Source: Nautilia sp. PV-1 (GTDB taxonomy: Bacteria; Campylobacterota; Campylobacteria; Campylobacterales; Nautiliaceae). Taken from it: a stretch of DNA of 64,000 nt. Below the pieces are notes generated by a model. The model saw only the letters and a list, made by a program, of their open reading frames with translations. It searched no databases and was not told the origin of the DNA. The stretch spans positions 191,618-255,617 of the forward strand of contig NZ_CP026530.1 in assembly GCF_004006315.1 (NCBI RefSeq), read 5' to 3'. The position numbers were made by a program, and so were the translations under genes. The first letter of the stretch is position 1; each line of letters starts with the position of its first letter. Below, piece by piece: positions 24,621 to 33,332 of the stretch.

Positions 24621-26318
24621 ATTAAAAAAGATTATTCCTTAATCATAGATACGTTTATTATTGGTATTATCGGTTCGGTGTGTGCTCAGATTTTTATTGT
24701 GCTTCTTCATTTTATCAGCAAATTTTCTCTGGATTATTTAGTCGGTTATATTCCTCAGGATACAATTAAATTACTATCAAATTATACAAATTACGGTGAA
24801 TATAACGCGGTTATGCTCTTAATCGTAATAGTGACCGGAGGGCTTATAAGCGGATTTTTGGTTTATACGTTTGCGCCGGAAGCAGAAGGGCACGGAACAG
24901 ATACCGTAATTAGAGCGTTTCACAGACAAGGCGGATATTTAAGAGGAGTGGTTGTTCCTGTAAAAATAATAGCATCAGCTGTTACTATCGGTACGGGAGG
25001 AAGTGCCGGTAGAGAAGGACCGACTGCACTTTTTAGCGCAGGGGTAGGGTCTTTATATTCGAATTTTAGAAAAGTAGGATGGAAAAGAAGACAGATATAT
25101 GTGCTTATCGGTATGGCCAGCGGGCTTAGTGCCGTATTTAAAGCTCCTTTAGGCACGTCTATTTTTGCGATTGAAGTTTTGTATGCGGATAATGAATTCG
25201 AAACTAGAGAGCTCATATATCTTCTTTTCGGTCCATTGATAGCATATACGATTACCGGATTTTTATTTGGTTGGGAGCCTATTTTTCACGTTCCGAACGT
25301 GCAGGTTACGGAAGTTAAAACGTATCTTGAAATCGTAATACTGGGGATAGCAAGCGGAGCTATCGGACTAATACTTCCTAATGTGTTTTACGGTGTGAGG
25401 GATTTTTTCAGATCATTACCTGTAAAACCGCATGTAAAACCGGCAATAGGCGCACTGCTTGTGGGAATTATCGCTTTGTATTTTCCTGAAGTTTTAGGCG
25501 GCGGTTACGGGTTTATACAAGAGAGTATAAACGGAAATATGCTTGGATATTTTGTTCTGTTTTTGCTAATTGCCAAAATTCTTGCTTTTTCGTTTACAGT
25601 CGGAAGCGGGGGCAGCGGAGGGGTGTTTGCTCCGTCTCTGTTTATAGGAGCAATGCTAGGGGCGTTTGTTGGATATCTTCTGCATGCACCGATTGCAGCT
25701 TTTGTAATAATAGCAATGGCCAGCGTATTTGGAGCGGCAGCCAGAACGCCTCTTGCGACTATTATTATGGTTGTGGAAATGACCGGAGGGTACAGTCTTT
25801 TAGCTCCGACTACTCTTGGTGTTTTGAGTGCGTATATAGTGCATAATATGCTTGCAAGAATAATACAGCCAAAATATATTTCACTGTATGAAGCTCAGCT
25901 GTTAAATAAAGAGTATTCGATTTCATATCAGATGGACAAAATAAGAGATATTTTAATCTGCCATTCTAAAATATTAAATCTGAAAAAAGCCGTCGTTCAA
26001 AGGGAAGATATCATAAGTCTTTTGGAAAAAGGCGAAGCGGTTGAAGTAGGCGACAATAAATACGTGTTTTTCGGAACATTTACAAAAGAAGTTAAATTAA
26101 ACGAAGGGGATCTTTTCAAAAAATACAGAGGTGCGGAAATTCTGTATGTGTTCAGAAACGGAAGATGGCTTCATAACTCCGTAATTACCTCCATTAAAGA
26201 AGGCGATGAAGTTCTTTTGATAGGTAAAAAAGAAACTATAGACGTAATTAAAAACGAATTTATTCCTCTTTCACAGACTTTTGCCAAACTCAGAATACAG
26301 GAAGAGAGTATTCAATAA
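24621..26318 (+). CDS. ClC-family chloride channel/transporter with C-terminal RCK-C-like domain, likely AUU start
   Basis: A membrane protein of the ClC family. GGSAGREGPTALF carries the gating glutamate and GSGGSGGVFAPSLF is the second chloride-binding loop. About residues 425-565 (counted from the AUU) form a soluble tail with an RCK-C-like beta pattern ending LIGKKETIDVIKNEF. The first canonical start in frame (GTG 24678) would cut off the first membrane helix. The frame continues upstream as IKKDYSLIIDTFIIGIIGS to an ATT at 24621, with AAAGG seven bases before it and no ATG, GTG or TTG before the stop at 24597. I therefore place the start at ATT, giving 565 residues. Chloride transport is inferred from family, and channel versus exchanger is undecided. 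Confidence 0.8.
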   Translation: MKKDYSLIIDTFIIGIIGSVCAQIFIVLLHFISKFSLDYLVGYIPQDTIKLLSNYTNYGEYNAVMLLIVIVTGGLISGFLVYTFAPEAEGHGTDTVIRAFHRQGGYLRGVVVPVKIIASAVTIGTGGSAGREGPTALFSAGVGSLYSNFRKVGWKRRQIYVLIGMASGLSAVFKAPLGTSIFAIEVLYADNEFETRELIYLLFGPLIAYTITGFLFGWEPIFHVPNVQVTEVKTYLEIVILGIASGAIGLILPNVFYGVRDFFRSLPVKPHVKPAIGALLVGIIALYFPEVLGGGYGFIQESINGNMLGYFVLFLLIAKILAFSFTVGSGGSGGVFAPSLFIGAMLGAFVGYLLHAPIAAFVIIAMASVFGAAARTPLATIIMVVEMTGGYSLLAPTTLGVLSAYIVHNMLARIIQPKYISLYEAQLLNKEYSISYQMDKIRDILICHSKILNLKKAVVQREDIISLLEKGEAVEVGDNKYVFFGTFTKEVKLNEGDLFKKYRGAEILYVFRNGRWLHNSVITSIKEGDEVLLIGKKETIDVIKNEFIPLSQTFAKLRIQEESIQ

Positions 26319-26499
26319 GAGGTGTTTATTTTTGAAATATCTTCAAATTAAACTAACGTTTCCTTCACTTTTTTTTATATTTTTTTTGATAAGATTATTA
26401 TAAGAAGTTGTTTTTGTAAGTAGTTTTTATTAAGGTATTTGTGAATTTTTTAATCAAAATTACAAATTCAGCTTCTTAAATTACTCAAAGGAGCTGTAA

Positions 26500-28368
26500 A
26501 TGGGATTTGTTTCTTTAGAGGAAAAAGAAATAAATAACGAAACACTGCCGCAAGAAGTATCCAACAATGAAAATTTTCATCAAGAGTTTGAAATCATGGA
26601 AAGCGATTTGGAAAATTTGTCTGAAAAATTACATACAAAAACCGCTGAAGGTCTGGCTGCAATTGAAGAACTGAAAGGCACTATGGAACAGATAGCGGCG
26701 GCTGCCGAGGAAAGTGCCGGAGCCGCAGAGGAGACGTTAAGTGCTATTACGGAGATTAAGCAAAATTCCAAATATTTAGAGGTCGAAGTTCAAAATACGG
26801 TTGAAACGATACTGGATTTTAAAGATTTGCTTAACAGTTCGATAGATTCTTTTGAAGAAGCCAGCGAAAGCTTAAAAAACACTTCTCAAAAAGCTGAAGA
26901 AATTTCGTTAAAAGCCAAAAAACTTTTAGATGCCAGTAAACAGATAAACGATGCAGTAGAACTTATAACTAAATTATCCAAAAAAACGGGTCTTCTGGCA
27001 TTAAATGCGGCGATTGAAGCTGCACGCGCGGGGCAGAGCGGAAGAAGTTTTACCGTAATGGCGAGCGAAATCAGGGCAATGGCAAAAAAATCAAATGTAT
27101 ATGCCGAAAAAATCAGTATTCTTGTTAACGACATTCAGGAAAAAATACATAATGCAAATAACGATATGGGAAAGATTAAAGAAGATATAGAAAAATTTTC
27201 ACAAGAATCTTTAAAACTTGCCGCGGAAATGAGGGAAATCGGAAATATTATTGAAAAAATAGTGGCGGATGCCGAGAAACTTATTGAAAATATTAAATTA
27301 ACCGTCGACGAAATAGAAGATCTTCATCAGGCAAGCGAAACAATAGCCGCTGCGGCTGAAGAGAGCGCAAGCGCCGTCAGTGAAGTTACAAACACTATTG
27401 CTTCTCAGGTAAATGCTTTTAACGAGTCTCAAAAAGCAGCTGAAATCTTAAAGGAAATTTTAAAAAAAGACAATTTTCAAAACGAACTGGCGACTGCAAG
27501 CGAAGAACTCAGCTACAGTGTGGCACAGCTTGAAGATTCAATGAGAGAGATAGTCGAGGCTCTTTCCCAGATAGAGGAAGCTGCCGAAATTTCAAAAAAC
27601 GATGCCAATAAAGCACAGGATATTGCAGGTAACTGCGTAAATTATATAGCTAAAGCCAAAGACTTTATGGAAGAAATTTATAATGGCTTTTTGAGCATTA
27701 AAGAAAAATTTAACGATATATCCAAAACTTTGATCAGAATGAAGGATGAATCGGCCGAGAACATATTATCGTCAAACGAGCAAAAAGCCAAAATTAACGA
27801 AATCAAATCCAAAATCAGAAAACTTAATAATGCGATAAGAAAGATAGAACTTTCAATTGTACAGATAGGTGCCCTTTCCATCAACGGAGCCGTGGAAGCT
27901 GTAAGAATAGGCGAAGGCGGGGAAGGATTCAGCGAAGTCAGCCACGATATCAGAAATCTTGCCGATACTTCGGAAGAAAATCTGGATAAAGTAATAGATA
28001 TTATTGATGAAGTAAATGAGGAAAACGACAAAATACTTGTTGAAATTAACAATATATTTTTAATTCTTGAAAATGAAAGCAATAAACTTAAAGAAACTAC
28101 AAACGAATTCGACAACAGTCTTAATATGCTAGAAGGAGTTATGCACAAAACGGAAAAATTAAAAACCTCGATAGATGAAATGAACATTGCGCTCGAACAG
28201 ATTCAGCTTGCGGCCAAACAGACGGTGGAAGCTGCGGAAATATCGAAAAACAACGCAAGCGAATCCAAAGAGGCAGCGAATATTATTTTAAATATTTCAA
28301 AAGAAATGAGCGCGATTATAAATAAACTAAAAGAAATTTCATTAAATATGGTAAAGAGTGAGTTATGA
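26500..28368 (+). CDS. Soluble chemoreceptor with two tandem signalling hairpins
   Basis: A 622-residue cytoplasmic protein that is almost entirely coiled coil, with no transmembrane segment and no recognisable sensor domain. Residues 60-300 form a complete MCP hairpin: tip near 165-190 ([21 protein letters not shown]), flanked at about equal distance (roughly 100 residues) by identical methylation-site motifs AAAAEESAGA (66-75) and AAAAEESASA (283-292). Residues 330-605 repeat the design with a decayed tip (ALSINGAVEAVRIGEGGEGF, 458-477) and weaker flanking sites. It heads an operon with a triple-CheW protein, a helical-repeat protein, CheR and CheB, so it is probably the methylated scaffold of that system. 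Input signal unknown. Confidence 0.85.
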   Translation: MGFVSLEEKEINNETLPQEVSNNENFHQEFEIMESDLENLSEKLHTKTAEGLAAIEELKGTMEQIAAAAEESAGAAEETLSAITEIKQNSKYLEVEVQNTVETILDFKDLLNSSIDSFEEASESLKNTSQKAEEISLKAKKLLDASKQINDAVELITKLSKKTGLLALNAAIEAARAGQSGRSFTVMASEIRAMAKKSNVYAEKISILVNDIQEKIHNANNDMGKIKEDIEKFSQESLKLAAEMREIGNIIEKIVADAEKLIENIKLTVDEIEDLHQASETIAAAAEESASAVSEVTNTIASQVNAFNESQKAAEILKEILKKDNFQNELATASEELSYSVAQLEDSMREIVEALSQIEEAAEISKNDANKAQDIAGNCVNYIAKAKDFMEEIYNGFLSIKEKFNDISKTLIRMKDESAENILSSNEQKAKINEIKSKIRKLNNAIRKIELSIVQIGALSINGAVEAVRIGEGGEGFSEVSHDIRNLADTSEENLDKVIDIIDEVNEENDKILVEINNIFLILENESNKLKETTNEFDNSLNMLEGVMHKTEKLKTSIDEMNIALEQIQLAAKQTVEAAEISKNNASESKEAANIILNISKEMSAIINKLKEISLNMVKSEL

Positions 28369-29588
28369 AAGTAGCGGCACTTGAGTTTAGGGTTGCCGAT
28401 AAGTTTTTTGCCATTGAAATGAGCAGGGTTAAGCATTTTTTTGAAGTTGAAAATATAATACGGCTTGATTTTCTTCCTTCTTTTGTGGAGGGTATTGTAA
28501 ATTACAACAATTACGTATATCCATTGATTTCACTGAAAAAAGCGTGGCATATAGATGACGGAAAAAAAGAAGATACGGCTGTAGCCATTGTTTTTAACAA
28601 CAGGGAATATGCAATATTGATTGATGAAATAATTAAAATAGACGAATTGGATAAAAAAGAGAATTTTCTGGTTGAAGTGTTTGAAGAAAACGGAAAACTT
28701 ATAGGCAATTTAAATCTCGAATTTTTAGACGATTATAATATTCCCACTTTTAAAAACAGAACCGAAAACAAAGAACGAAAAAAAGATGTCAACAAAGAGA
28801 GTTTTCTGCTTTATGAATGCGGCGGGGAAATACTGGGGATTGATACTTCGGTAGTTAAAAAAATCGAAGACTATGAAAACGATAGCGTAGTTGTAAACGG
28901 TATGCTTGTAAAACTGGTTTCAGGGGAAAAAATATACAAAGAGTGTGAAAAAAGAAACATTCTAATTCTTGAAGATGAAAAAGTGCTTGCATGTCCCATT
29001 GGAAATATAATAGATGTGCATTTGATAGATAAAGATGAAATCACGCTGGTCCGTGATGATGTTTTTGAAAAATATTTTCTTTTTAAATCTCAGGAAGTTA
29101 AAATTTTTTCAAAAAATTATTTAAAAAAGCTGATTGACAAATTCGGAGCGGTTGTTAAAAAAGACAAAGTCAAAAAATTTGATGAAAAAATTGAAGTTTT
29201 ACTGCTTAATATCTGTGGAGAAAGATTTGCGATAAGAATGAGCAGTGTTGCCGATATCAGCGAATATAACGAGGCAAGTCTTAATTTTGCAAATGACAAT
29301 CCTCATGTAAAAGGTATAATTACCACAAAAGAAGGCGCAACTTTTATATTAAGTTTTGAAAAAGTTTTAAATAAAAAACCTGAAATAACGGACGATTCCA
29401 AAATTATAGTTATAAAAGACGAAAAACATTTAAAAGCCATTTTGGTAGACGGTATCGATGATATCATTTACGTAAAAAAAGAAAACATTCTTTTAAGCAA
29501 TGACAACGACGGTATTATCGGAGGAATGGTGCTTAAAGACAAAGAAATGATCCCTCTTATTAATATAAGCTGGCCTAAGGATCTCTAA
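28365..29588 (+). CDS. Triple CheW-domain coupling protein
   Basis: A 407-residue protein made of three CheW-like beta-barrel units. Unit 1 (about 3-135) is the most canonical, with FFAIEMSRVKHFFE and FVEGIVNYNNYVYPLISL. Unit 2 (about 145-255) is shortened. Unit 3 (about 275-407) has FAIRMSSVADISEY, HVKGIITTKEG and a closing KEMIPLINISW. CheW domains bridge receptors and the kinase CheA, so one protein with three could bind the double-hairpin receptor at several points. Its ATG overlaps the receptor stop (ATGA). No CheA kinase domain is present here or elsewhere in the window. Confidence 0.75.
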   Translation: MKVAALEFRVADKFFAIEMSRVKHFFEVENIIRLDFLPSFVEGIVNYNNYVYPLISLKKAWHIDDGKKEDTAVAIVFNNREYAILIDEIIKIDELDKKENFLVEVFEENGKLIGNLNLEFLDDYNIPTFKNRTENKERKKDVNKESFLLYECGGEILGIDTSVVKKIEDYENDSVVVNGMLVKLVSGEKIYKECEKRNILILEDEKVLACPIGNIIDVHLIDKDEITLVRDDVFEKYFLFKSQEVKIFSKNYLKKLIDKFGAVVKKDKVKKFDEKIEVLLLNICGERFAIRMSSVADISEYNEASLNFANDNPHVKGIITTKEGATFILSFEKVLNKKPEITDDSKIIVIKDEKHLKAILVDGIDDIIYVKKENILLSNDNDGIIGGMVLKDKEMIPLINISWPKDL

Positions 29589-30112
29589 TGTTTAAGGGTT
29601 TTGAAGAAGATAAAATATTCAGATTCAAAGAGTTTGACGAAGCAAGAATTTATATAGAAAACTTTAAAGACGACAAAGACACTTACGAAGCTGTCGATTA
29701 TATGATAAACCATAAAGAGTATTATTTTCTGCTTAAAAACGTGTTAAAGCAGATAGATACCAAAAAGAATATTTTGGCATATCTTTTTTTTAACCTTCCC
29801 TGTCTTAAAAGAGAGGAGGATTTGGATTTATTGATAAAAATAGTAAAAAGGTCTGACAGGATCTTAAAAAAAATAGTTATAGACTATATAAAAAGCTGTA
29901 ACAATGAAGAATTCGCAAAAAAAATGTATGAAAGGGGATTGAAAACCGAAGCGGTAGAAATTCTTAAGAAATTTCCCGGCTGTGTAAAATATTTAAAAGA
30001 AAAATTAAGCGGTGAACAGGATGAGGAGGTTATAAAAAAAGCCGTGGAGTTTTTTGAAATTTATGATGAGGAATATGCCAAAAAATTAAAGGAAAAACTT
30101 GGAAATAAGTGA
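29588..30112 (+). CDS. Helical-repeat (HEAT-like) protein of the chemosensory operon
   Basis: A 174-residue, all-helical, charged protein with pairs of amphipathic helices spaced about 30-35 residues (for example DLLIKIVKRSDRILKKIV and AVEILKKFPGCVKYLKEKL), suggestive of HEAT repeats. I do not recognise a specific family. It starts one base inside the stop of the triple-CheW gene, and cheR begins within its last codons, so it belongs to the operon and may be an adaptor. Function is unproven. Confidence 0.6.
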   Translation: MFKGFEEDKIFRFKEFDEARIYIENFKDDKDTYEAVDYMINHKEYYFLLKNVLKQIDTKKNILAYLFFNLPCLKREEDLDLLIKIVKRSDRILKKIVIDYIKSCNNEEFAKKMYERGLKTEAVEILKKFPGCVKYLKEKLSGEQDEEVIKKAVEFFEIYDEEYAKKLKEKLGNK

Positions 30113-30932
30113 TTATCAGTTAAAAAAATTGAGAAATTATCTTAATAATGAAATAGGCATATATGTTGACGACTCGAAAATGCAGACAATATATAAAAGA
30201 AAACTGCTGAAACTTTTAAAAGAGAAAGGTTATAGTGATTTCGAGGAGTTTTATAAAGACCTTGTATTAAAAAAGAGCTCTTTTTTAAAGCAGGATCTGA
30301 TTAATGTTTTTATGGTTAACGAAACTTATTTTTTTAGGGAAAAATATCAGTTTGATACGTTGGTAAAGCATGTCTTGCCGGAGCTGCATATAAAAAGACC
30401 GGCCAATGAGATAATCAATATATTATGCGCACCCGTTTCCAGCGGAGAGGAGCTTTATTCGATAGCGATTATGCTTATGGAAGAAGGAGAGCTTATTAAA
30501 AAAAGGGATTTTATGCTTTTAGGCATTGATGTCGATTCAGATGCGATAGCTAAAGCGAAAGCAGGAATATATTCAGCCAGAAGCGTGCATAAACTTCCTC
30601 CGGAACTTATAGAAAAATATTTTGTAAAAACAGGGAATCTTTATAAGGTGAAAGATTTTCTAAAAAAAGCGGTTAATTTCAAAATAGTTAACATAATGGA
30701 TAAATATCAAATGAAAAAACTAGGAATGTTTGATGTGATTTTCAGCAGGAATATGCTTATATATTTTGATGAAAAATCAAAAAGAGAAGTTTTGGCCACA
30801 TTTTACAATATATTAAAAAACGACGGATATCTTTTTTTAGGACACGCGGAAAGAGTGCCAAGTGATATAGTTTTGTTTAAAAGTATGAAGATAGGAGACA
30901 GTTTTGTTTACAAAAAAACTGCTGATAGTTAG
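30099..30932 (+). CDS. cheR: Chemotaxis protein methyltransferase CheR
   Basis: A 277-residue SAM-dependent enzyme that methylates receptor glutamates. The N-terminal helical domain is followed by VNETYFFRE, the SAM loop ILCAPVSSGEELYSIA (usually SAGCSTGEEPYS) and FDVIFSRNMLIYFD. All core motifs are present, but the SAM loop has drifted from consensus. The start is TTG 30099 with AAAGG six bases upstream, overlapping the previous gene by 14 bases. It ends overlapping cheB by 29 bases. The two AAAAEESA motifs of the receptor gene in the same operon are its obvious substrates. Confidence 0.88.
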   Translation: MEISDYQLKKLRNYLNNEIGIYVDDSKMQTIYKRKLLKLLKEKGYSDFEEFYKDLVLKKSSFLKQDLINVFMVNETYFFREKYQFDTLVKHVLPELHIKRPANEIINILCAPVSSGEELYSIAIMLMEEGELIKKRDFMLLGIDVDSDAIAKAKAGIYSARSVHKLPPELIEKYFVKTGNLYKVKDFLKKAVNFKIVNIMDKYQMKKLGMFDVIFSRNMLIYFDEKSKREVLATFYNILKNDGYLFLGHAERVPSDIVLFKSMKIGDSFVYKKTADS

Positions 30933-31809
30933 TCCTTCCGCCGTTTTCAGGCTTACTCTTAAAAAGTTTTTGGAAAACAGGTTTGAGGTTGATACAAATA
31001 AAAACAAAGAAATAGATTTAAAAAAATATGATTTAATTATTTTTGATAAAGACTACGGGGATGAATATAAAAAATTTTTAAATAAAGTTGTGCTTATAGG
31101 CGGAGAATGCGAAGACTGTATTGAAAAACCCGATTTTATATCAGAAGAGTTTAAACAGAATCTTTTAAATTTAATAGAAAAAAAACTTGGTATCAGACAG
31201 AAAAGAAAAAAAATACCTGAAATAATAAAAGGGGCTGAAAAATATGTGCTTATAGGTTCTTCAACGGGAGGTCCCGGGCTTATTGAGACAATAGCAAGGT
31301 CTTTGCCTGAGGATTATCCTTATCCGGTGTGCGTGGTTCAGCATATGCCCGCTAATTTTACGTCTAAGTTTGCTTCAAGGTTGAATTCGGTGTCAAAATT
31401 AAACGTTGTCGAATCGGATAATACCCAGCCGGTTGTAAAAGGGTATTTTATTATCGCCAAAGGAGGATGGCATTTGCATTTCAGAAATAAAGACGGGATA
31501 GTTTACTGCAAACATGCCCCTAATTCCAAAAACAAATTTTTTGTGCCAAGTGTAGATGAAATGTTTTTTTCCGCTCTTGAAGTAATGAATCCGAAAGATA
31601 TAATGGCAGTAGTGCTGACAGGCATAGGCGATGACGGTGCGGACGGGCTAGTCGCTTTAAAAAAAGCGGGAGCTTATACTATAGCCGAATCGGAAAAAAC
31701 GGCGGCGGTATACGGAATGCCGAAAGCCGCAAAAGAAAGAGGCGGAGCCTGTAAAATATTGGATTTTCCAGATATTGTAAAAGAGATATTAAAATTTGGA
31801 GAACATTAA
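30904..31809 (+). CDS. cheB: Chemotaxis methylesterase CheB with decayed receiver domain
   Basis: A 301-residue protein. The C-terminal 185 residues are a normal CheB esterase with the Ser-His-Asp triad visible in IGSSTGGPG, VVQHMPANF and LTGIGDDGADG. The N-terminal 100 residues keep the alpha/beta rhythm of a receiver domain but lack the acidic pair (IVSPSAVFR instead of DDS). A possible acceptor aspartate remains in LIIFDKDYGD, and the conserved lysine region is replaced by VVLIGGECEDC. Phosphorylation control is therefore probably lost or changed. TTG start at 30904 within cheR. The TAA interlocks with the stop of the convergent corA. Confidence 0.85.
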   Translation: MFTKKLLIVSPSAVFRLTLKKFLENRFEVDTNKNKEIDLKKYDLIIFDKDYGDEYKKFLNKVVLIGGECEDCIEKPDFISEEFKQNLLNLIEKKLGIRQKRKKIPEIIKGAEKYVLIGSSTGGPGLIETIARSLPEDYPYPVCVVQHMPANFTSKFASRLNSVSKLNVVESDNTQPVVKGYFIIAKGGWHLHFRNKDGIVYCKHAPNSKNKFFVPSVDEMFFSALEVMNPKDIMAVVLTGIGDDGADGLVALKKAGAYTIAESEKTAAVYGMPKAAKERGGACKILDFPDIVKEILKFGEH

Positions 31810-32738
31810 ATCCATTTTTTCTTTTTAAGCCACCAGTATATGCTTCCGGCTATTGTGATATTTACGATCCACGTCATCAGATACCCGTATTTCCAGTGCA
31901 GTTCCGGCATATATTCAAAGTTCATTCCGTAATTTCCAACCACGAACGTCAAAGGAAGGAAAATAAGTGAAATTGCGGCTAGGCGCTGCATTGCTTTATT
32001 CATTTTAGTAGACAGAATACCCATATGCAGGTTTAGCAAATAACCTGTTCTGTCAAGAAGGGTTTTTGATTCGTCGATCAGATATTTAAGGTGTTCGTTT
32101 AAGTCGATGAATTCGTATTTCAGATCTTCTTTTATATTCGAATCGAATCTGTGGTACATTCTGTTTAAAACGTCTTTCTCGTGTATAGAGACTTTGGTGA
32201 TTCTGTTTAAAGTACGTCTGGCATAGTATATGTCTTTTTGAAGTTCGTCCTCTTCTATGTTTTCGTGGAAAATAGAATCTTCCAAGTTTTCCAGGGCTTC
32301 GTCTATTACGTCAATTATCAAAATTGTATTGTCAACTAGAATATCGGCAATCTGGTATAAAAGATATTCGAAATTTTTATACTTATGTCTTCTTTTGGCG
32401 AATTTTTTAGCCAGTTCTACTATAATGTCTCTTTCTTCGGCTAAAATGAAAAGTTTGTTTTCGGTAATAATAAATACTACGTTTGAATCGTCATAAAGGA
32501 GGTTTTCCTCTTCGTCGAATTTGATGTATTTTAATACAAGAAATTTAAACTCATCTGCCTCTTCGTATGTAATAGACTGGTCTTCGCTCTGAATATCTTC
32601 TATAAAACTTTCCGGAAACGAATGGGTTTTAAGCCAGTTGATAATATCTTTGTTGTCAACCGTTGAAAAAATAATCTGTCTGTCGTTGTTGATAATTATT
32701 TTTTCAGTCTGCTGGAGTTTGTCGGTGAAGATAAACAT
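31806..32738 (-). CDS. corA: CorA-family magnesium transporter
   Basis: A 310-residue CorA-type channel for Mg2+ (and Co2+/Ni2+ in some members). A large acidic cytosolic domain with long helices is followed by two C-terminal membrane helices. The first ends in the defining motif YGMNFEYMPE, and the loop keeps the MPEL acids. The tail is basic (WWLKKKKWI). Length is normal. Its ribosome site (AAAGGAGGTG) lies in a palindrome, and its leader can form a 12-bp hairpin, described separately. Stop codon shares 4 bases with cheB. Confidence 0.92.
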   Translation of the reverse strand: MFIFTDKLQQTEKIIINNDRQIIFSTVDNKDIINWLKTHSFPESFIEDIQSEDQSITYEEADEFKFLVLKYIKFDEEENLLYDDSNVVFIITENKLFILAEERDIIVELAKKFAKRRHKYKNFEYLLYQIADILVDNTILIIDVIDEALENLEDSIFHENIEEDELQKDIYYARRTLNRITKVSIHEKDVLNRMYHRFDSNIKEDLKYEFIDLNEHLKYLIDESKTLLDRTGYLLNLHMGILSTKMNKAMQRLAAISLIFLPLTFVVGNYGMNFEYMPELHWKYGYLMTWIVNITIAGSIYWWLKKKKWI

Positions 32739-32740
32739 AG

Positions 32741-32820
32741 CGCACCTCCTTTAGGAGGTTGCAGAGGAGATATAATTTGTGTTACATCGCCTCTACAACC
32801 TGAAATGTTTTGTAATTATA
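32741..32820 (-). promoter_or_regulatory. corA leader: promoter, hairpin and SD-sequestering stem
   Basis: On the minus strand TATAAT (32820-32815) is followed about 14 bases later by AGGTTGTAGAGG (32801-32790), which pairs over 12 positions (one U-G) with CCTCTGCAACCT (32767-32756) around a 22-base loop. Overlapping the 3' arm, ACCTCC-TAAA-GGAGGT (32759-32744) would bury the corA Shine-Dalgarno. The two stems share four bases, so full pairing of one weakens the other. This looks like a translational switch, and control by Mg2+ is inference. Confidence 0.55.
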
Positions 32821-32856
32821 CAAAAAAAAGTTAACTTATATTTAACCGCTCTTAAA

Positions 32857-32862
32857 TATAAT
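32857..32862 (+). promoter_or_regulatory. -10 element of the TPR-eptA-dgkA operon
   Basis: TATAAT 17 bases before the ATG at 32880, with an AAAAAGG ribosome site between. Confidence 0.5.
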
Positions 32863-32879
32863 CACAAAAAAGGAAAAAA

Positions 32880-33332
32880 ATGAAATTAAGATATTTTTTT
32901 GTAATAACGTTTATATCTTTTAATATAAGTTTTGCATATCAGGTAAAACCGGAAAACAGAGTAATCGAATATAATAAAAAAACTGAATATAAAAATTTAA
33001 TAAATCAGGCCAATAAATTAGCTTTGAATAAAAATATAGAAAAAAGTCTTGAAACGGCGAGAAAAGCATATGAATTGTGTCCTAACAAAAAAGAAGCTCT
33101 TTTAATTATGGCAAGAGTGTATAATTTTAAAAAAGATTTTTTAAATTTGAGAAAAACCGCGGAAAAGATTGTTGAAATTTCACCTAGTAATTATCTTGGA
33201 AATATATACCTTGCAAATTCGTATATGAAATCCGACAGGGTTAAAGTAAAAGAGATTTTAACCTCTTTATTAAAAAAACATCCGCAGGATGCTCAGATTA
33301 CAACTAAATTAAAGGTATTGAATGAAATTTAA
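32880..33332 (+). CDS. Exported TPR-like protein
   Basis: A 150-residue protein with an N-terminal signal peptide (MKLRYFFVITFISFNISFAYQ, cleavage likely after FA). The mature part has three tetratricopeptide-like helix pairs, for example SLETARKAYELCPNKKEALLIMARVY. It should act in the periplasm as a protein-protein adaptor. The stop overlaps eptA by 11 bases, so it may assist lipid A modification, but no specific function can be given. Confidence 0.6.
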   Translation: MKLRYFFVITFISFNISFAYQVKPENRVIEYNKKTEYKNLINQANKLALNKNIEKSLETARKAYELCPNKKEALLIMARVYNFKKDFLNLRKTAEKIVEISPSNYLGNIYLANSYMKSDRVKVKEILTSLLKKHPQDAQITTKLKVLNEI

